Assembly (NCBI RefSeq): GCF_014650715.1
Contig: NZ_BMVM01000008.1
Coordinates: forward strand, 1-64,000
From: Streptomyces bluensis
Lineage (GTDB): Bacteria; Actinomycetota; Actinomycetes; Streptomycetales; Streptomycetaceae
Direction: 5' to 3'
DNA length: 64,000 nucleotides
Shown here piece after piece: positions 43,689 to 52,623 of the stretch (positions are counted from its first letter, which is position 1; each line of letters begins with the position of its first letter). Position numbers and translations under genes: made by a program. The notes beneath the pieces are model-generated. The model was not told where the DNA came from. It saw only the letters and a program-made list of their open reading frames with translations, and did no database searches.

Positions 43689-44549
43689 TCAGACTTGGAG
43701 CCGCCCGGCCATGTCCCGTACGAGCTTCAGCGACGGTCCTGGGCCGAGGGCAACTGCCCTCAACTGGTCGAACATCAGTTTATAGGCGGCAACTTGTGTG
43801 TCGTCCTGAACGTACAAGGAGGACAGCGCCGTCTCCGTCCGCACCACGTCCATCCCTGGGTCGGGCATGCCGACAATTCCGAAGGGGCCGTTCACTCCTC
43901 GGTGGGAGTCGGTCGAGTACGGCAGTACCTGCAACGTCACGTGATCGCGCTGCGCCATCTGCGCCAGCTGCAGCAACTGCTCCCCCATGACGTCTGGGCC
44001 ACCGAACTTCGCGTGGAGTACGGCCTCGTAGAGCACGAACCACAGTTCCGGAGTCCCTGCACCGTGCAGAATCTGCTGGCGGTGCAAACGTCCGCGCACA
44101 TGCGCCTCAACCTCATCCTCGGGAGGCTCAATTCGGCCGCGCCGGAAGAGAACGCGCATGTAGTCGGGTGTCTGTAGCAGGCCAGGCACAAGAACTGTCT
44201 CCCAGGAGTGCAGGCTCATCGCCTTCGACTCCAGTTCTGCGAGATCGGCGAAACCTGGCGGCAACACGCTCTCGTATTGGTTCCACCAGTTGCGCCTGCG
44301 GCCCTCGCGCGCCATCTCCATCAGCGCCTGGGTGAGCTCGCCGTCGTCCACGCCGTATGCCTGAAGCAAGGCTCTCAGCTCCGCGATCCGGATTCCGCTC
44401 ATGCCGGTCTCGACGCGGCTGATCTTTCCCTTGCTGCATTCGAGCACCTCTGCGGCCTGCTCTCCAGACAGGCCGGCGGCCTCGCGCAGCCTGCGCAGTT
44501 CGCTTCCCAGGCGCTTCTGCCGGACGGTTGGGTATCTCCGGGGCGGCAT
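43689..44549 (-). CDS. XRE regulator with DUF5753 domain (WhiJ-like)
   Basis: The 286-residue protein has an HTH_XRE domain (about 13-70, LRRLREAAGLSGEQAAEVLECSKGKISRVETG in parts) and DUF5753 (about 100-280, WETVLVPGLLQTPDYMRVL, ELWFVLYEAVLHAKFGG, LPYSTDSHRGVNGPFGIVG). ATG 44549 has AAGGGAG ahead. The divergent neighbour is an HATPase protein and the downstream one DUF397, so the set resembles the S. coelicolor abaA/whiJ-type gene sets. Its target is not known. Confidence 0.92.
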   Translation of the reverse strand: MPPRRYPTVRQKRLGSELRRLREAAGLSGEQAAEVLECSKGKISRVETGMSGIRIAELRALLQAYGVDDGELTQALMEMAREGRRRNWWNQYESVLPPGFADLAELESKAMSLHSWETVLVPGLLQTPDYMRVLFRRGRIEPPEDEVEAHVRGRLHRQQILHGAGTPELWFVLYEAVLHAKFGGPDVMGEQLLQLAQMAQRDHVTLQVLPYSTDSHRGVNGPFGIVGMPDPGMDVVRTETALSSLYVQDDTQVAAYKLMFDQLRAVALGPGPSLKLVRDMAGRLQV

Positions 44550-44804
44550 GACGACTCCCTTGCTGATGACGCGAGTTGAGTCTTTCGCCGAGATCCGTAG
44601 CCGTCTAGTCACACGGTCGGGTGAAGCTACTCCAGAATGTTGCACCTCAGGAAGTCGCACTTCTACCTTCGAGAGCAGAGCGCTCCCCCCACGCCCTCTC
44701 ATGAGCCCGGAAGAGCACCGCCGCCGCGCCCCATGCGGCAGGCGATGGCGCCACCGCATGAGCAGGCGCGTTCCAATCGCCGTTCTTCCGAAGAGAGTTC
44801 AAGC

Positions 44805-45212
44805 ATGAGCGAGCCCTCCTCCCCACAGCCCAACTGCTCCTGGGAGTACAGACTCACCCTCCCCCACCACGCCATCGGTTCCGGCGTCGCCCGCACCACC
44901 GTCCGCTCGATCCTCACGCGCCACTCGCTGCCGGGCCTCGTCGACACCGCCGAGTTGCTGACGAGCGAGTTGTGCGGCAACGCGTACCGTCACACCGCTG
45001 GCCCCTCGACCGTACGCGTGCGCTGGAGCGACGGCACTCTCCATGTCAGCGTGAGGGATGGGAGCGACGTCGTGCCGCGCCCAACAGGTGAGGGAGAAGG
45101 CATGGAAGGCGGCCGTGGTCTGTTACTGGTGAGCCGTTGCGCTCAAGCCTGGGGAAGTCAGACCGCGCCATCAGGGGCGGGGAAAGTCACGTGGTTCGAG
45201 CTGCGCGGGTGA
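44805..45212 (+). CDS. ATP-binding anti-sigma-type regulator (HATPase)
   Basis: The 135-residue protein has a GHKL/HATPase fold like SpoIIAB/RsbW: DTAELLTSELCGNAYRHTAG (N-box), RVRWSDGTLHVSVRDGS (G1) and EGGRGLLLVSRCAQAWGS (G2). In Streptomyces many such proteins stand beside DUF397/DUF5753 genes and are not true kinases. ATG 44805 with GAGAG ahead. It diverges from the XRE gene across about 255 bp. Confidence 0.88.
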   Translation: MSEPSSPQPNCSWEYRLTLPHHAIGSGVARTTVRSILTRHSLPGLVDTAELLTSELCGNAYRHTAGPSTVRVRWSDGTLHVSVRDGSDVVPRPTGEGEGMEGGRGLLLVSRCAQAWGSQTAPSGAGKVTWFELRG

Positions 45213-45426
45213 CGGGACCCCGCGGGTCCTGGAAACAGGGTTTCGACGGTGAGTGATGCATCAGTCGAGAGCGAGCCACTCAGCCGCGGCCGTCGCACCG
45301 GCCGGCGATTGGCGAGTTTGGGCCAGCCCTGACGGCTTCGGCCAAGCCGCAGCGGGACCGTTGGTGGCCGAGATCTGCCAATCGCCCAGAGCAGATCACC
45401 GGCCAGCCTCGAAAGGCCCAGGAAAT

Positions 45427-45466
45427 GTACGTGGCCCTCCGCCCGAGGGGACGGAGGGCCACGTAC
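45427..45466 (-). terminator. Strong terminator after the acyl-CoA dehydrogenase gene
   Basis: A perfect 15-bp stem (45427-45441 with 45452-45466, arm GTACGTGGCCCTCCG) with a 10-nt loop lies 16 nt beyond the dehydrogenase stop. It marks the right border of the accessory interval. The 200 bp between it and the HATPase gene hold nothing I can name. Confidence 0.9.
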
Positions 45467-45482
45467 GGCCGGCCAGGACGCC

Positions 45483-46640
45483 TTACGGCAGGTTCCTCGC
45501 CATCACGATCCGCTGGACCTGGTTCGTGCCCTCATATATCTGCGTGATCTTGGCGTCGCGCATCATCCGCTCCACCGGATAGTCCCGCGTGTAGCCGTAC
45601 CCGCCCAGCAGCTGGACCGCGTCTGTGGTGACCTCCATCGCCACATCCGACGCGAAGCACTTCGCGGCGGCGCCCTGGAAGGTGAGGTCGGAGTCGCCGC
45701 GTTCGGACTTGGCGGCGGCCGCGTACGTCAGCTGGCGGGCCGCCTCGATCTTCATGGCCATGTCCGCGAGCATGAACTGGACGCCCTGGAAGTCGGCGAC
45801 CGGCTTGCCGAACTGCTTGCGTTCCCGGACATAGCCCTTGGCGTAGTCGAGGGCGCCCTGGGCGACACCGAGGGCCTGGGCGGCGATCGTGATGCGGGTG
45901 TGGTCCAGCGTCCTCATCGCCGTCGCGAAGCCCGTGCCCTCCTCGCCGATCATGCGGTCGGCCGGGATGCGGACGTTGTCCAGGTAGACCTCGCGGGTCG
46001 GGGAGCCCTTGATGCCGAGCTTCTTCTCGGGGGCGCCGAAGGAGACGCCCTCGTCCGACTTCTCGACGACGAAGGCCGATATGCCCTTCGAGCGCTGGGT
46101 GGGGTCGGTGACCGCCATCACCGTGTAGTAGTCGGACACCCCGGCGTTCGTGATCCAGCGCTTCACACCGTTCAGGACGTAGTGGTCGCCGTCGCGGACC
46201 GCCTTCGTCTTCATGCCCGCCGCGTCGGAGCCCGCGTCCGGCTCGGACAGGCAGTACGAGAACATCGCGTCGCCCTTGGCCAGGGGCCCCAGGTACTTCT
46301 TCTTCAGCTCCTCGGAGCCGGAGAGGATCACCGGGAGGGAGCCCAGCTTGTTGACGGCCGGGATGAGGGAGGAGCTGACGCAGACGCGGGCCACCTCCTC
46401 GATCACGATCACCGTGGCGAGCGCGTCCGCGCCCGCGCCGCCGTACTCCTCGGGTACGTGCACGGCGTGCAGGTCGTTCGCCACGAGGGCGTCGAGCGCC
46501 TCCTGGGGGAAGCGGGCCTCCTCGTCCACGGCGGCGGCGTACGGCGCGATCTTCGCCTCGGCGAGCGCGCGGATCGCGTCGCGGAGCATGTCGTGCTCCT
46601 CGGACGGGCGGTACAGGTCGAAGTCAGCCGATCCGGCCAA
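45483..46640 (-). CDS. Acyl-CoA dehydrogenase
   Basis: The 385-residue FAD enzyme oxidises acyl-CoA in fatty-acid or branched-chain amino-acid degradation. It has SYCLSEPDAGSDAAGMKTKA, WITNAGVSDYYTVMA, the FAD-binding VRERKQFGKPVADFQGVQF, and the catalytic-Glu segment MRDAKITQIYEGTNQVQRI at the C-terminus. I used TTG 46640 since homologues start AGSADFDLYRPSEEHDML; the ribosome-binding site is poor. Short-chain specificity is guessed. The promoter region carries a GCTAAC/GTTAAG inverted repeat. Confidence 0.93.
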   Translation of the reverse strand: MAGSADFDLYRPSEEHDMLRDAIRALAEAKIAPYAAAVDEEARFPQEALDALVANDLHAVHVPEEYGGAGADALATVIVIEEVARVCVSSSLIPAVNKLGSLPVILSGSEELKKKYLGPLAKGDAMFSYCLSEPDAGSDAAGMKTKAVRDGDHYVLNGVKRWITNAGVSDYYTVMAVTDPTQRSKGISAFVVEKSDEGVSFGAPEKKLGIKGSPTREVYLDNVRIPADRMIGEEGTGFATAMRTLDHTRITIAAQALGVAQGALDYAKGYVRERKQFGKPVADFQGVQFMLADMAMKIEAARQLTYAAAAKSERGDSDLTFQGAAAKCFASDVAMEVTTDAVQLLGGYGYTRDYPVERMMRDAKITQIYEGTNQVQRIVMARNLP

Positions 46641-46674
46641 GGTCTCTCACGCTCCAAAGACGGGGTGGACGCAC

Positions 46675-46711
46675 GCTAACTACCGTTAAGTAACCCAGTA
46701 AGTAACCCAGA
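46675..46711. promoter_or_regulatory. Operator-like inverted repeat and direct repeat upstream of acyl-CoA dehydrogenase
   Basis: GCTAAC-N4-GTTAAG (46675-46690) is a one-mismatch inverted repeat about 35 bp before the start. It overlaps two 12-bp direct copies of AAGTAACCCAG(T/A) (46688-46711). TetR-type lipid regulators bind sites of this shape. Confidence 0.45.
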
Positions 46712-46862
46712 TTTTAGAGGGCCGCCCGCACATGGGACACGTGAGTTTGGCGACAGGGAGAAATCTGCCCGTTGAGGGGCGCGGACACGCCCCGACTATG
46801 CTCAGGCAGCGCACGTTCGACCCAGCCCGAGCGCACGTTCGACCCACCTCTCTGGAGCACCC

Positions 46863-48206
46863 ATGGCCCTCAGGATCACAGTGATCGGCACCGGCTATCT
46901 CGGCGCCACGCACGCCGCGGCCATGGCCGAGCTGGGGTTCGAGGTGCTGGGGCTCGATGTCGTGCCCGAGAAGATCGAGAAGCTGGAGCGGGGCGAGGCC
47001 CCCATGTACGAGCCCGGCCTCGACGAACTGCTGCGCGCGCATGTCGCGGGGATCGAGGGCTCCAGCGGGCGGCTCCGGTTCACCACCGACTACGCCGAGG
47101 TCGCCGCGTTCGGTGACATCCACTTCGTGTGCGTCAACACCCCGCAGCGGCACGGTGAGTACGCCTGCGACATGTCGTACGTCGACTCCGCGATCGCCTC
47201 GCTCGCGCCGCATCTGACGGAGCCCGCGCTGGTCGTGGGCAAGTCCACCGTGCCGGTCGGCTCGGCGGACCGGCTGGCCGCGTACCTCGCCGAGCACGCG
47301 CCCGTGGGGGCGGACGCGGAGCTGGCGTGGAACCCCGAGTTCCTGCGGGAGGGGTTCGCCGTGCAGGACACGCTGCGTCCCGACCGGATCGTGGTCGGCG
47401 TGCGCAGCAAGCGGGCCGAGAAGCTGCTCCGAGAGGTGTACGCGACGCCGGTCTCCGAGGGGACGCCCTTCGTGGTGACCGACTTCCCGACCTCCGAGCT
47501 CGTGAAGACCTCCGCGAACTCGTTCCTCGCGACGAAGATCTCGTTCATCAACGCGATGGCGGAGATGTGCGAGGCCTCCGGCGGCGATGTCGCCAAGCTG
47601 GCCGAGGCCATCGGGTACGACGACCGGATCGGGAAGAAGTTCCTGCGGGCCGGGATCGGGTTCGGGGGTGGCTGCCTGCCCAAGGACATCCGTGCCTTCA
47701 TGGCGCGGGCCGGTGAGCTGGGGGCCGACCAGGCGCTGACCTTCCTGCGTGAGATCGACTCCATCAACATGCGTCAGCGCGGGCAGATGGTGGAGCTGGC
47801 GCGACAGGCCCTGGGCGGCGGGCCGTTCCTGGGGAAGCGGGTCGCCGTGCTGGGCGCGACGTTCAAGCCGGACTCGGACGACGTACGGGACTCGCCGGCG
47901 CTGAACGTCGCCGGGCAGATCCATCTCCAGGGCGGGCAGGTCACGGTCTACGACCCGAAGGGCATGGACAACGCCCGGCGGATCTTCCCGACCCTCGGGT
48001 ACGCCGGCTCCGCGATCGAGGCGGTGCGGGGGGCCGATGTCGTGCTGCACCTGACGGAGTGGCGGGAGTTCCGGGAGCTGGACCCCGCGGCGCTGGGTGA
48101 GGTGGCGGCGACCCGGCTCGTGCTCGACGGCCGCAACGCGCTGGATCCGGAGCTGTGGCGGCAGGCCGGGTGGACGTATCGGGCGATGGGGCGGCCGAAG
48201 GCCTGA
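46863..48206 (+). CDS. UDP-glucose/GDP-mannose dehydrogenase family protein
   Basis: The 447-residue NAD enzyme oxidises a UDP- or GDP-sugar to the uronate. It begins RITVIGTGYLGATHAAAMAELGFEV (dinucleotide fold), has SASPE-type NPEFLREGFAVQDTLRPDRIV, and the catalytic Cys in GFGGGCLPKDIRAFMARAG (about 261). The C-terminal domain holds VAVLGATFKPDSDDVRDSPAL. UDP-glucuronate is the most likely product. ATG 46863. Two 16-bp direct repeats (46809 and 46831) lie in its leader after a TATGCT -10 box. Confidence 0.93.
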   Translation: MALRITVIGTGYLGATHAAAMAELGFEVLGLDVVPEKIEKLERGEAPMYEPGLDELLRAHVAGIEGSSGRLRFTTDYAEVAAFGDIHFVCVNTPQRHGEYACDMSYVDSAIASLAPHLTEPALVVGKSTVPVGSADRLAAYLAEHAPVGADAELAWNPEFLREGFAVQDTLRPDRIVVGVRSKRAEKLLREVYATPVSEGTPFVVTDFPTSELVKTSANSFLATKISFINAMAEMCEASGGDVAKLAEAIGYDDRIGKKFLRAGIGFGGGCLPKDIRAFMARAGELGADQALTFLREIDSINMRQRGQMVELARQALGGGPFLGKRVAVLGATFKPDSDDVRDSPALNVAGQIHLQGGQVTVYDPKGMDNARRIFPTLGYAGSAIEAVRGADVVLHLTEWREFRELDPAALGEVAATRLVLDGRNALDPELWRQAGWTYRAMGRPKA

Positions 48207-48845
48207 AAGCGCGGGGCGTTTCTGAGTTTCCCTCCTCCCCGCCGTCGTGGCTTGGGCGCCTGCGGTTTCGTCGCGGGCCGGGGCGCGCCAGGAGGTCTCC
48301 GTTCTCGACTCGGTCCGGCGGTGCTGCGGGTGTGATGAGGGTGCCCGTCGGCGGGCGCCGTCCGCTGCGGGCGGACTCCTCCCGGCACACCTCCTTGCGG
48401 ACGTACGCGCTTCTGGCGGCGCGCCTGGTGCCGGTGCGTTGTGAGTTGTGATGCCGGTGCGCCCCGTGCTCTTCATGGGCGCGGGGAACTGCGCCACCAG
48501 ACCCGTTCAACAGCCGTCGCCCACCGGCAGAACTCGGCGGGACCGGCAGACGAGACTCGATGGCCGACGTGTGACGGAATAGCGGATACCGCCTCCCCAG
48601 AATCCCCCGAACTAATTCGGGCTCAATTCGAGCAGCGTGAGGGAATTGACGGCCCCTCTGTGCATTTTCTTCACAGCCGCATTGCGCGGAATGGCGGCGA
48701 TGTCGACCGTTCTCACAGGAGAGGTGCCCATCAAGGAGAGGCAGGCAACAAGCGCTTAACCGCAGCGTAGTCACGCGGAATCCGCATGCCACTCCACTGG
48801 TCCGCATTCACTGACCGGTTTGAACGGACCATGCCAGGAGTGATC
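48207..48845. other. 640-bp region ahead of the copper operon
   Basis: No credible long gene. 48240-48450 is GC-rich and without codon bias. 48477-48494 carries GGGCGCGGGGAACTGCGC, a motif repeated through Streptomyces genomes. 48600-48845 is AT-richer and probably holds the promoter of the following operon; a 19-codon reading (48700-48759) ends ATSA-stop but has no convincing signals. Confidence 0.45.
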
Positions 48846-49475
48846 ATGCCCCTGTTGCGCAGGGCTGACTGGCCGAGGGACCACCGAGACGAGGTGGTCG
48901 CGGGAGCGCTCGTCGGTGCCGTGGTGATCGTGCTCGGCTACGCGTCGGGTATCGGCGCCCCCTCGGCCTCGGGCGCCGGCGAGGCCGCCGACCCTCCCGC
49001 CTCGCCGCCCGCGGCCACAGCACCCCCTAACCCCGCACCTGCTCCGTCGGATCCCGAGGCACAGGTCCCGGTGGGCCAAGTGCCGGTGGGCACCGGCGAG
49101 TTGCCCGTGCTGGGCGGTGGGACCGGGTCGCACGCCGGGCACGGGAGCAGCGCGGGTGAGGGGCATGGGGCCGGGGACGGGTCCGGTGCCTCGCCCGGCG
49201 GCTCTGCCTCTCCCTCGCCGTCCGGGTCCCCGGACGGGGAGCCTCCGGCTGGCGACGACACATGTGAGGACGGTGAGGTGCGGCTCGTGGCGCCGCTCCT
49301 CACGGGGCTCACCCAGCCGCTGTTCGAGGTCGTCAACCCAGCGGACGGGACGCCCACGCCCCAGGCAACAGCGGACGGGACGCCCGCGCCTCCGGCCTCG
49401 CCCTGTGTCGGGCTCGCGCCGGTCAACGGGCTTCTCGGGATCTCCGCCTCGCCGCTGCCGGAGGCCACCCCGTGA
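48846..49475 (+). CDS. Single-pass membrane or secreted Pro/Gly-rich protein
   Basis: The 209-residue protein begins PLLRRADWPRDHRDE, then has a membrane helix (VVAGALVGAVVIVLGYASGIG, about 16-36) and a Pro/Ala/Ser/Gly-rich region that looks disordered. The last third includes CEDGEVRLVAPLLTGL and two copies of ADGTPxPxA. Start ATG 48846 with AGGAG about six bases ahead. The end overlaps the copper gene by four bases (GTGA), so it is the first gene of the copper operon. Function unknown. Confidence 0.75.
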   Translation: MPLLRRADWPRDHRDEVVAGALVGAVVIVLGYASGIGAPSASGAGEAADPPASPPAATAPPNPAPAPSDPEAQVPVGQVPVGTGELPVLGGGTGSHAGHGSSAGEGHGAGDGSGASPGGSASPSPSGSPDGEPPAGDDTCEDGEVRLVAPLLTGLTQPLFEVVNPADGTPTPQATADGTPAPPASPCVGLAPVNGLLGISASPLPEATP

Positions 49476-50827
49476 TCGTCCGCCATGTTCCTCGTACCGG
49501 TTCGCTGGTCGCCCTGGTCTCAATCCTTGCTTCTGTCTTCTACGGCCTGCTCGGCGCCTCGCCCGCCTCCGCCCACACCGAACTGGTTCGCTCGGTTCCC
49601 AAGAACGGCGCGGAGCTCGCGAAGGCTCCCGATCACCTCACCCTCGTCTTCGACGAAGCCGTCGATCCCGGCGATGTGCGCGTGATGACGCCGGACGGTG
49701 ACCGGCTTCCCGTGTCGCGTGCGCCGCGTGCCGGGGACGAGAGCGTGCGGGTCGCCCTCGGCCGGCCGGCGAACGGGGAGTTCGCCGTCACCTGGTCCGT
49801 CATCAACGAGGAGGACGGGCATGCCGCCTCCGGGCGGATCGCCTTCGCGACCGGGACGAAAGCGGAGGCGGGCGCCCACCAGGACCGCGGTGACAAGGCC
49901 ACCGCCGTGCCGTCCCCCTCGCCCGCGGTGCGCAAGGGCATCGTCGCCGCTCGGTGGGCGGGATACGTGTCGCTGGCCCTCTTCGTCGGTGGGCTCGGGT
50001 TCGTCGCGCTGCTGTGGCCGCGGGGTGCGCAGGAGCGGCGGGCCCGGTTGCTGCTCGCGTCGGCGTGGGTCGTGGGGCTCGTCTCGACCGTCGCGGGGCT
50101 CGGGCTTCAGGGCACATATGTGGCGTTCGGTGGGCTGCGGGACGTCGTGCGCGCGGCGACGTACGCCGATGTCCTCACCACCGAGCCCGGGATCGTGCTC
50201 GCCGCCCGTGGGTTGCTGTGGGTGCTCGCCGCCGTGGTGCTGGCCGCGCTGTTGCAGGGCGGGGGGCGTACGGCGCGCTCGCCCGGATGGCGTGTGGGCG
50301 CCCTCGCCGTGACGCTCGGGCTGCTGCGTACGACCGGTATGGCGGGCCACAACTCCGAGGGTTCCGAGCCCACTTGGGGTGCCCTCGCCGATCTGGTGCA
50401 TCTGCTGGGCGCCTCACTGTGGGTCGGTGGGCTCGTCATGCTCGTGGTGGCCGTGCTGCCGCGTCGCGAGCCCGGTGAGCTGGCCGCCGTGGTGCCGCGG
50501 TACTCGCGGCTCGCCGCCGCGAGCGTGCTGGCCGTGGCAGTGGCCGGGCTGGTGCTCGCCTGGCAGGTCGTGGGGTCGTACGACGCCCTGCTGAACACCT
50601 CGTACGGGCACCTGCTGTTGCTGAAGACCGGGGTCCTCGCCGTGGTGATGGTGGCGGCCCACTTCAGCCGGCAGTGGGTGAGAACCCGTCTCGATCTCGC
50701 CGTGCTGCTGCGCGGCGACGCCGCCTCGGTGCGGCCCTTCGGTTACTCGGTGGCGGCCGAGACGGGGCTCGTCCTCGTCGTGCTGGCCGTGACGAGTCTG
50801 CTGGTCACCGCCGATCCCGGCCGGTGA
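49472..50827 (+). CDS. CopC-CopD fusion copper resistance protein (YcnJ-like)
   Basis: The 451-residue protein has a signal peptide (about 1-34) and then a CopC domain that begins HTELVRSVPKNGAELAKAPDHLTLVF with the N-terminal copper-binding His. VINEEDGHAASGRIAFATG follows. A CopD membrane part (about 150-450) with eight segments is next. Such fusions import or handle periplasmic copper. GTG start overlaps the upstream gene. Two cupredoxin genes follow, so this is a copper-delivery operon. Confidence 0.93.
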   Translation: MIVRHVPRTGSLVALVSILASVFYGLLGASPASAHTELVRSVPKNGAELAKAPDHLTLVFDEAVDPGDVRVMTPDGDRLPVSRAPRAGDESVRVALGRPANGEFAVTWSVINEEDGHAASGRIAFATGTKAEAGAHQDRGDKATAVPSPSPAVRKGIVAARWAGYVSLALFVGGLGFVALLWPRGAQERRARLLLASAWVVGLVSTVAGLGLQGTYVAFGGLRDVVRAATYADVLTTEPGIVLAARGLLWVLAAVVLAALLQGGGRTARSPGWRVGALAVTLGLLRTTGMAGHNSEGSEPTWGALADLVHLLGASLWVGGLVMLVVAVLPRREPGELAAVVPRYSRLAAASVLAVAVAGLVLAWQVVGSYDALLNTSYGHLLLLKTGVLAVVMVAAHFSRQWVRTRLDLAVLLRGDAASVRPFGYSVAAETGLVLVVLAVTSLLVTADPGR

Positions 50828-50829
50828 AC

Positions 50830-50855
50830 CCCTGAAATCCCTGAAATCCCCTGAG
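50830..50855. repeat. 9-bp tandem repeat after the CopC-CopD gene
   Basis: Two copies of CCCTGAAAT (50830 and 50839) and a third partial copy lie three bases after the TGA stop, with the stop-like TGA in each unit. Confidence 0.7.
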
Positions 50856-50869
50856 ACAAAGGAGTTGTC

Positions 50870-51949
50870 GTGAGACGCACCAATGAAACCGGTGAGCGGG
50901 AGCGGCGCCGCAGGCCGCCCGCCGGGAACCGGGCCCTGCTCCTCGGCGGGCTCGGCGCGGCCCTTGCGGCCGTGCTCAGCCTGGGGCTGCTGCAGGCGGC
51001 CTCGGGCACCTCGACGGCCGGCTCGGAACGGACCGCGGGCGCGGCTCAGGCGCCCGCTGCCGCCGCCGAGGCGCAGCCCGCAGCTGCCGCCGCGCCGGAC
51101 TACCAGGTCGACATCATGGGCAACCAGTTCGGCGACGGTAAGCAGCTCGTCGTCAAGGTGGGTGAGACGGTGCGGTGGACCAACCACGACAGCGCGCCGC
51201 ACACGGTCACCACCACCAAGGCACCGACGAAGTTCGACTCCGGCACCCTGCAGCAGGGCGACTCCTGGTCGTACACCTTCACCCAGGCCGGGACGTACGA
51301 GTACTACTGCGCCGTGCACCCGGACATGGTCGCGTCCGTGAAGGTCGTCGAGGACGACAGCGGGTCGGCGGGCGGGTCCACCGGTGGGTCCGGTGGCGGA
51401 TCCACCGGCGGGTCCGATGGCGGATCCACCGGCGGGTCCACGGGTGGGTCCACAGGCGGGTCCACCGGAGGTTCGACGGGTGGCACCTCGGGGGGCGCGT
51501 CCGGCGGCTCGGGCGGCTCGACCGGCGGTACGTCCGGTGGCAGCACCGGCGGAACCTCCGGTGGCGGCAGCGGCGGTGGCTCGGGTGACGACGAGCAGTG
51601 CGCGAACGTGCGGGACGTCCTGCTGCCGATCCTGCAGCACCTCAACACGGCGCACCTGGAGCGGTCGCCCGGGCAGCAGGTGCAGGACGCGCTGGCGCTC
51701 GACTCGTACCTCAAGATGCACACGGTGTGGGCCGAGACGATCCTCACGCCGGTCGTCGAGGGCGGCGGATCGATCGCCGACAACACACTCAGCACGCTGC
51801 TGAACCACGTCAACAAGGCGCACCTGGAGGCGTCGCCCGGGCAGCAGGTCAGCGATGCGCTGAACGTCGACAGCTACGTGAAGATGCACACGGTCTGGGC
51901 CGGGCAACTGCTCGCCCCCACCCAGGACTTCCTCACCGACAGCTGCTGA
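50870..51949 (+). CDS. Cupredoxin with Gly/Ser/Thr linker and duplicated helical domain
   Basis: The protein has 359 residues: a signal or anchor helix (about 23-45) and a type-1 copper cupredoxin domain (about 78-160, TNHDSAPHTVT and YYCAVHPDM, ligands His, Cys, His, Met). Then comes a linker of about 65 residues made of GGST and GGSG units, and two similar helical repeats: VLLPILQHLNTAHLERSPGQQ and LSTLLNHVNKAHLEASPGQQ, each ending SYxKMHTVWA. It is extracytoplasmic and should bind copper and transfer electrons. The tandem helical units have no match I know. GTG start; CopC-CopD upstream, 42 bp gap. Confidence 0.9.
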   Translation: MRRTNETGERERRRRPPAGNRALLLGGLGAALAAVLSLGLLQAASGTSTAGSERTAGAAQAPAAAAEAQPAAAAAPDYQVDIMGNQFGDGKQLVVKVGETVRWTNHDSAPHTVTTTKAPTKFDSGTLQQGDSWSYTFTQAGTYEYYCAVHPDMVASVKVVEDDSGSAGGSTGGSGGGSTGGSDGGSTGGSTGGSTGGSTGGSTGGTSGGASGGSGGSTGGTSGGSTGGTSGGGSGGGSGDDEQCANVRDVLLPILQHLNTAHLERSPGQQVQDALALDSYLKMHTVWAETILTPVVEGGGSIADNTLSTLLNHVNKAHLEASPGQQVSDALNVDSYVKMHTVWAGQLLAPTQDFLTDSC

Positions 51950-52068
51950 CACGCCCTGAGACAGGGGTGGGCGTCGGTCCGGCCGAGGCTCAGTCGGCCG
52001 GACCGGCGCCCGCTCCATTCTCCACATGCTCCCCAGACCTCGGGAACCGCTTTCCAAGGAGATCCGGG

Positions 52069-52623
52069 ATGACAACCGTCACCCTGCCCACCGTCCCCCC
52101 GCCGCCGCCACCGCCGTCCGGCGGGGCCGGTTGGCTGCCGCGGCCCGGCCGGTACGCCGTGGCACCCGGCCGCTCGCTCGTCGAACTCACCGGCTGGTAC
52201 GGCCCACTGCCCACCCGGCGCCGCCGCATCACCCTCACCGGCGCCTCGCTGACCGTGCCAGACACCGCGGTGCCCGGCGCCGACCCGTCCGCCCCTTCCG
52301 AACAGCCCGTGTTCCGCTTCGAGCTGAGCGGCATCGAGCCGCGGTCCACGCTCACCGCGTCCAAGGCGGCCCTCGTCTCCCAGCACGTCGAACCCTTCGA
52401 GGGTGGCCGCCGGCTGCGGCTGCTCGCCGACCTCGAACTGCGTGGCGTCCTCTTTCCCGCGCTGCTGTGGCTGCGCGTGGTCGAGCGCTCCGACGACCGG
52501 CTGCTCGTAGTGGGCACGGTCCGGCTGCCGTACCGGCCGCTGCGCCGGGCCACCGGCTTCCGGCTCGGGCGGCTGTGCCCGGCGACGCGGCTGCGGCTGC
52601 TGGTCGCCGCGGAGTTCGCGTGA
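52069..52623 (+). CDS. Hypothetical protein, possibly YceI-like
   Basis: The 184-residue protein has a poly-Pro start and then GRYAVAPGRSLVELTGWYGP. A beta-rich core follows, with alternating hydrophobics (ITLTGASLTVPDT, LRLLADLELRGVLFPALLWLRVV). The opening resembles YceI/lipocalin-like domains, but the family marks are not clear. ATG 52069 with AAGGAG ahead. Its stop overlaps the next gene (GTGA), so it is coupled to a cupredoxin. Confidence 0.6.
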   Translation: MTTVTLPTVPPPPPPPSGGAGWLPRPGRYAVAPGRSLVELTGWYGPLPTRRRRITLTGASLTVPDTAVPGADPSAPSEQPVFRFELSGIEPRSTLTASKAALVSQHVEPFEGGRRLRLLADLELRGVLFPALLWLRVVERSDDRLLVVGTVRLPYRPLRRATGFRLGRLCPATRLRLLVAAEFA

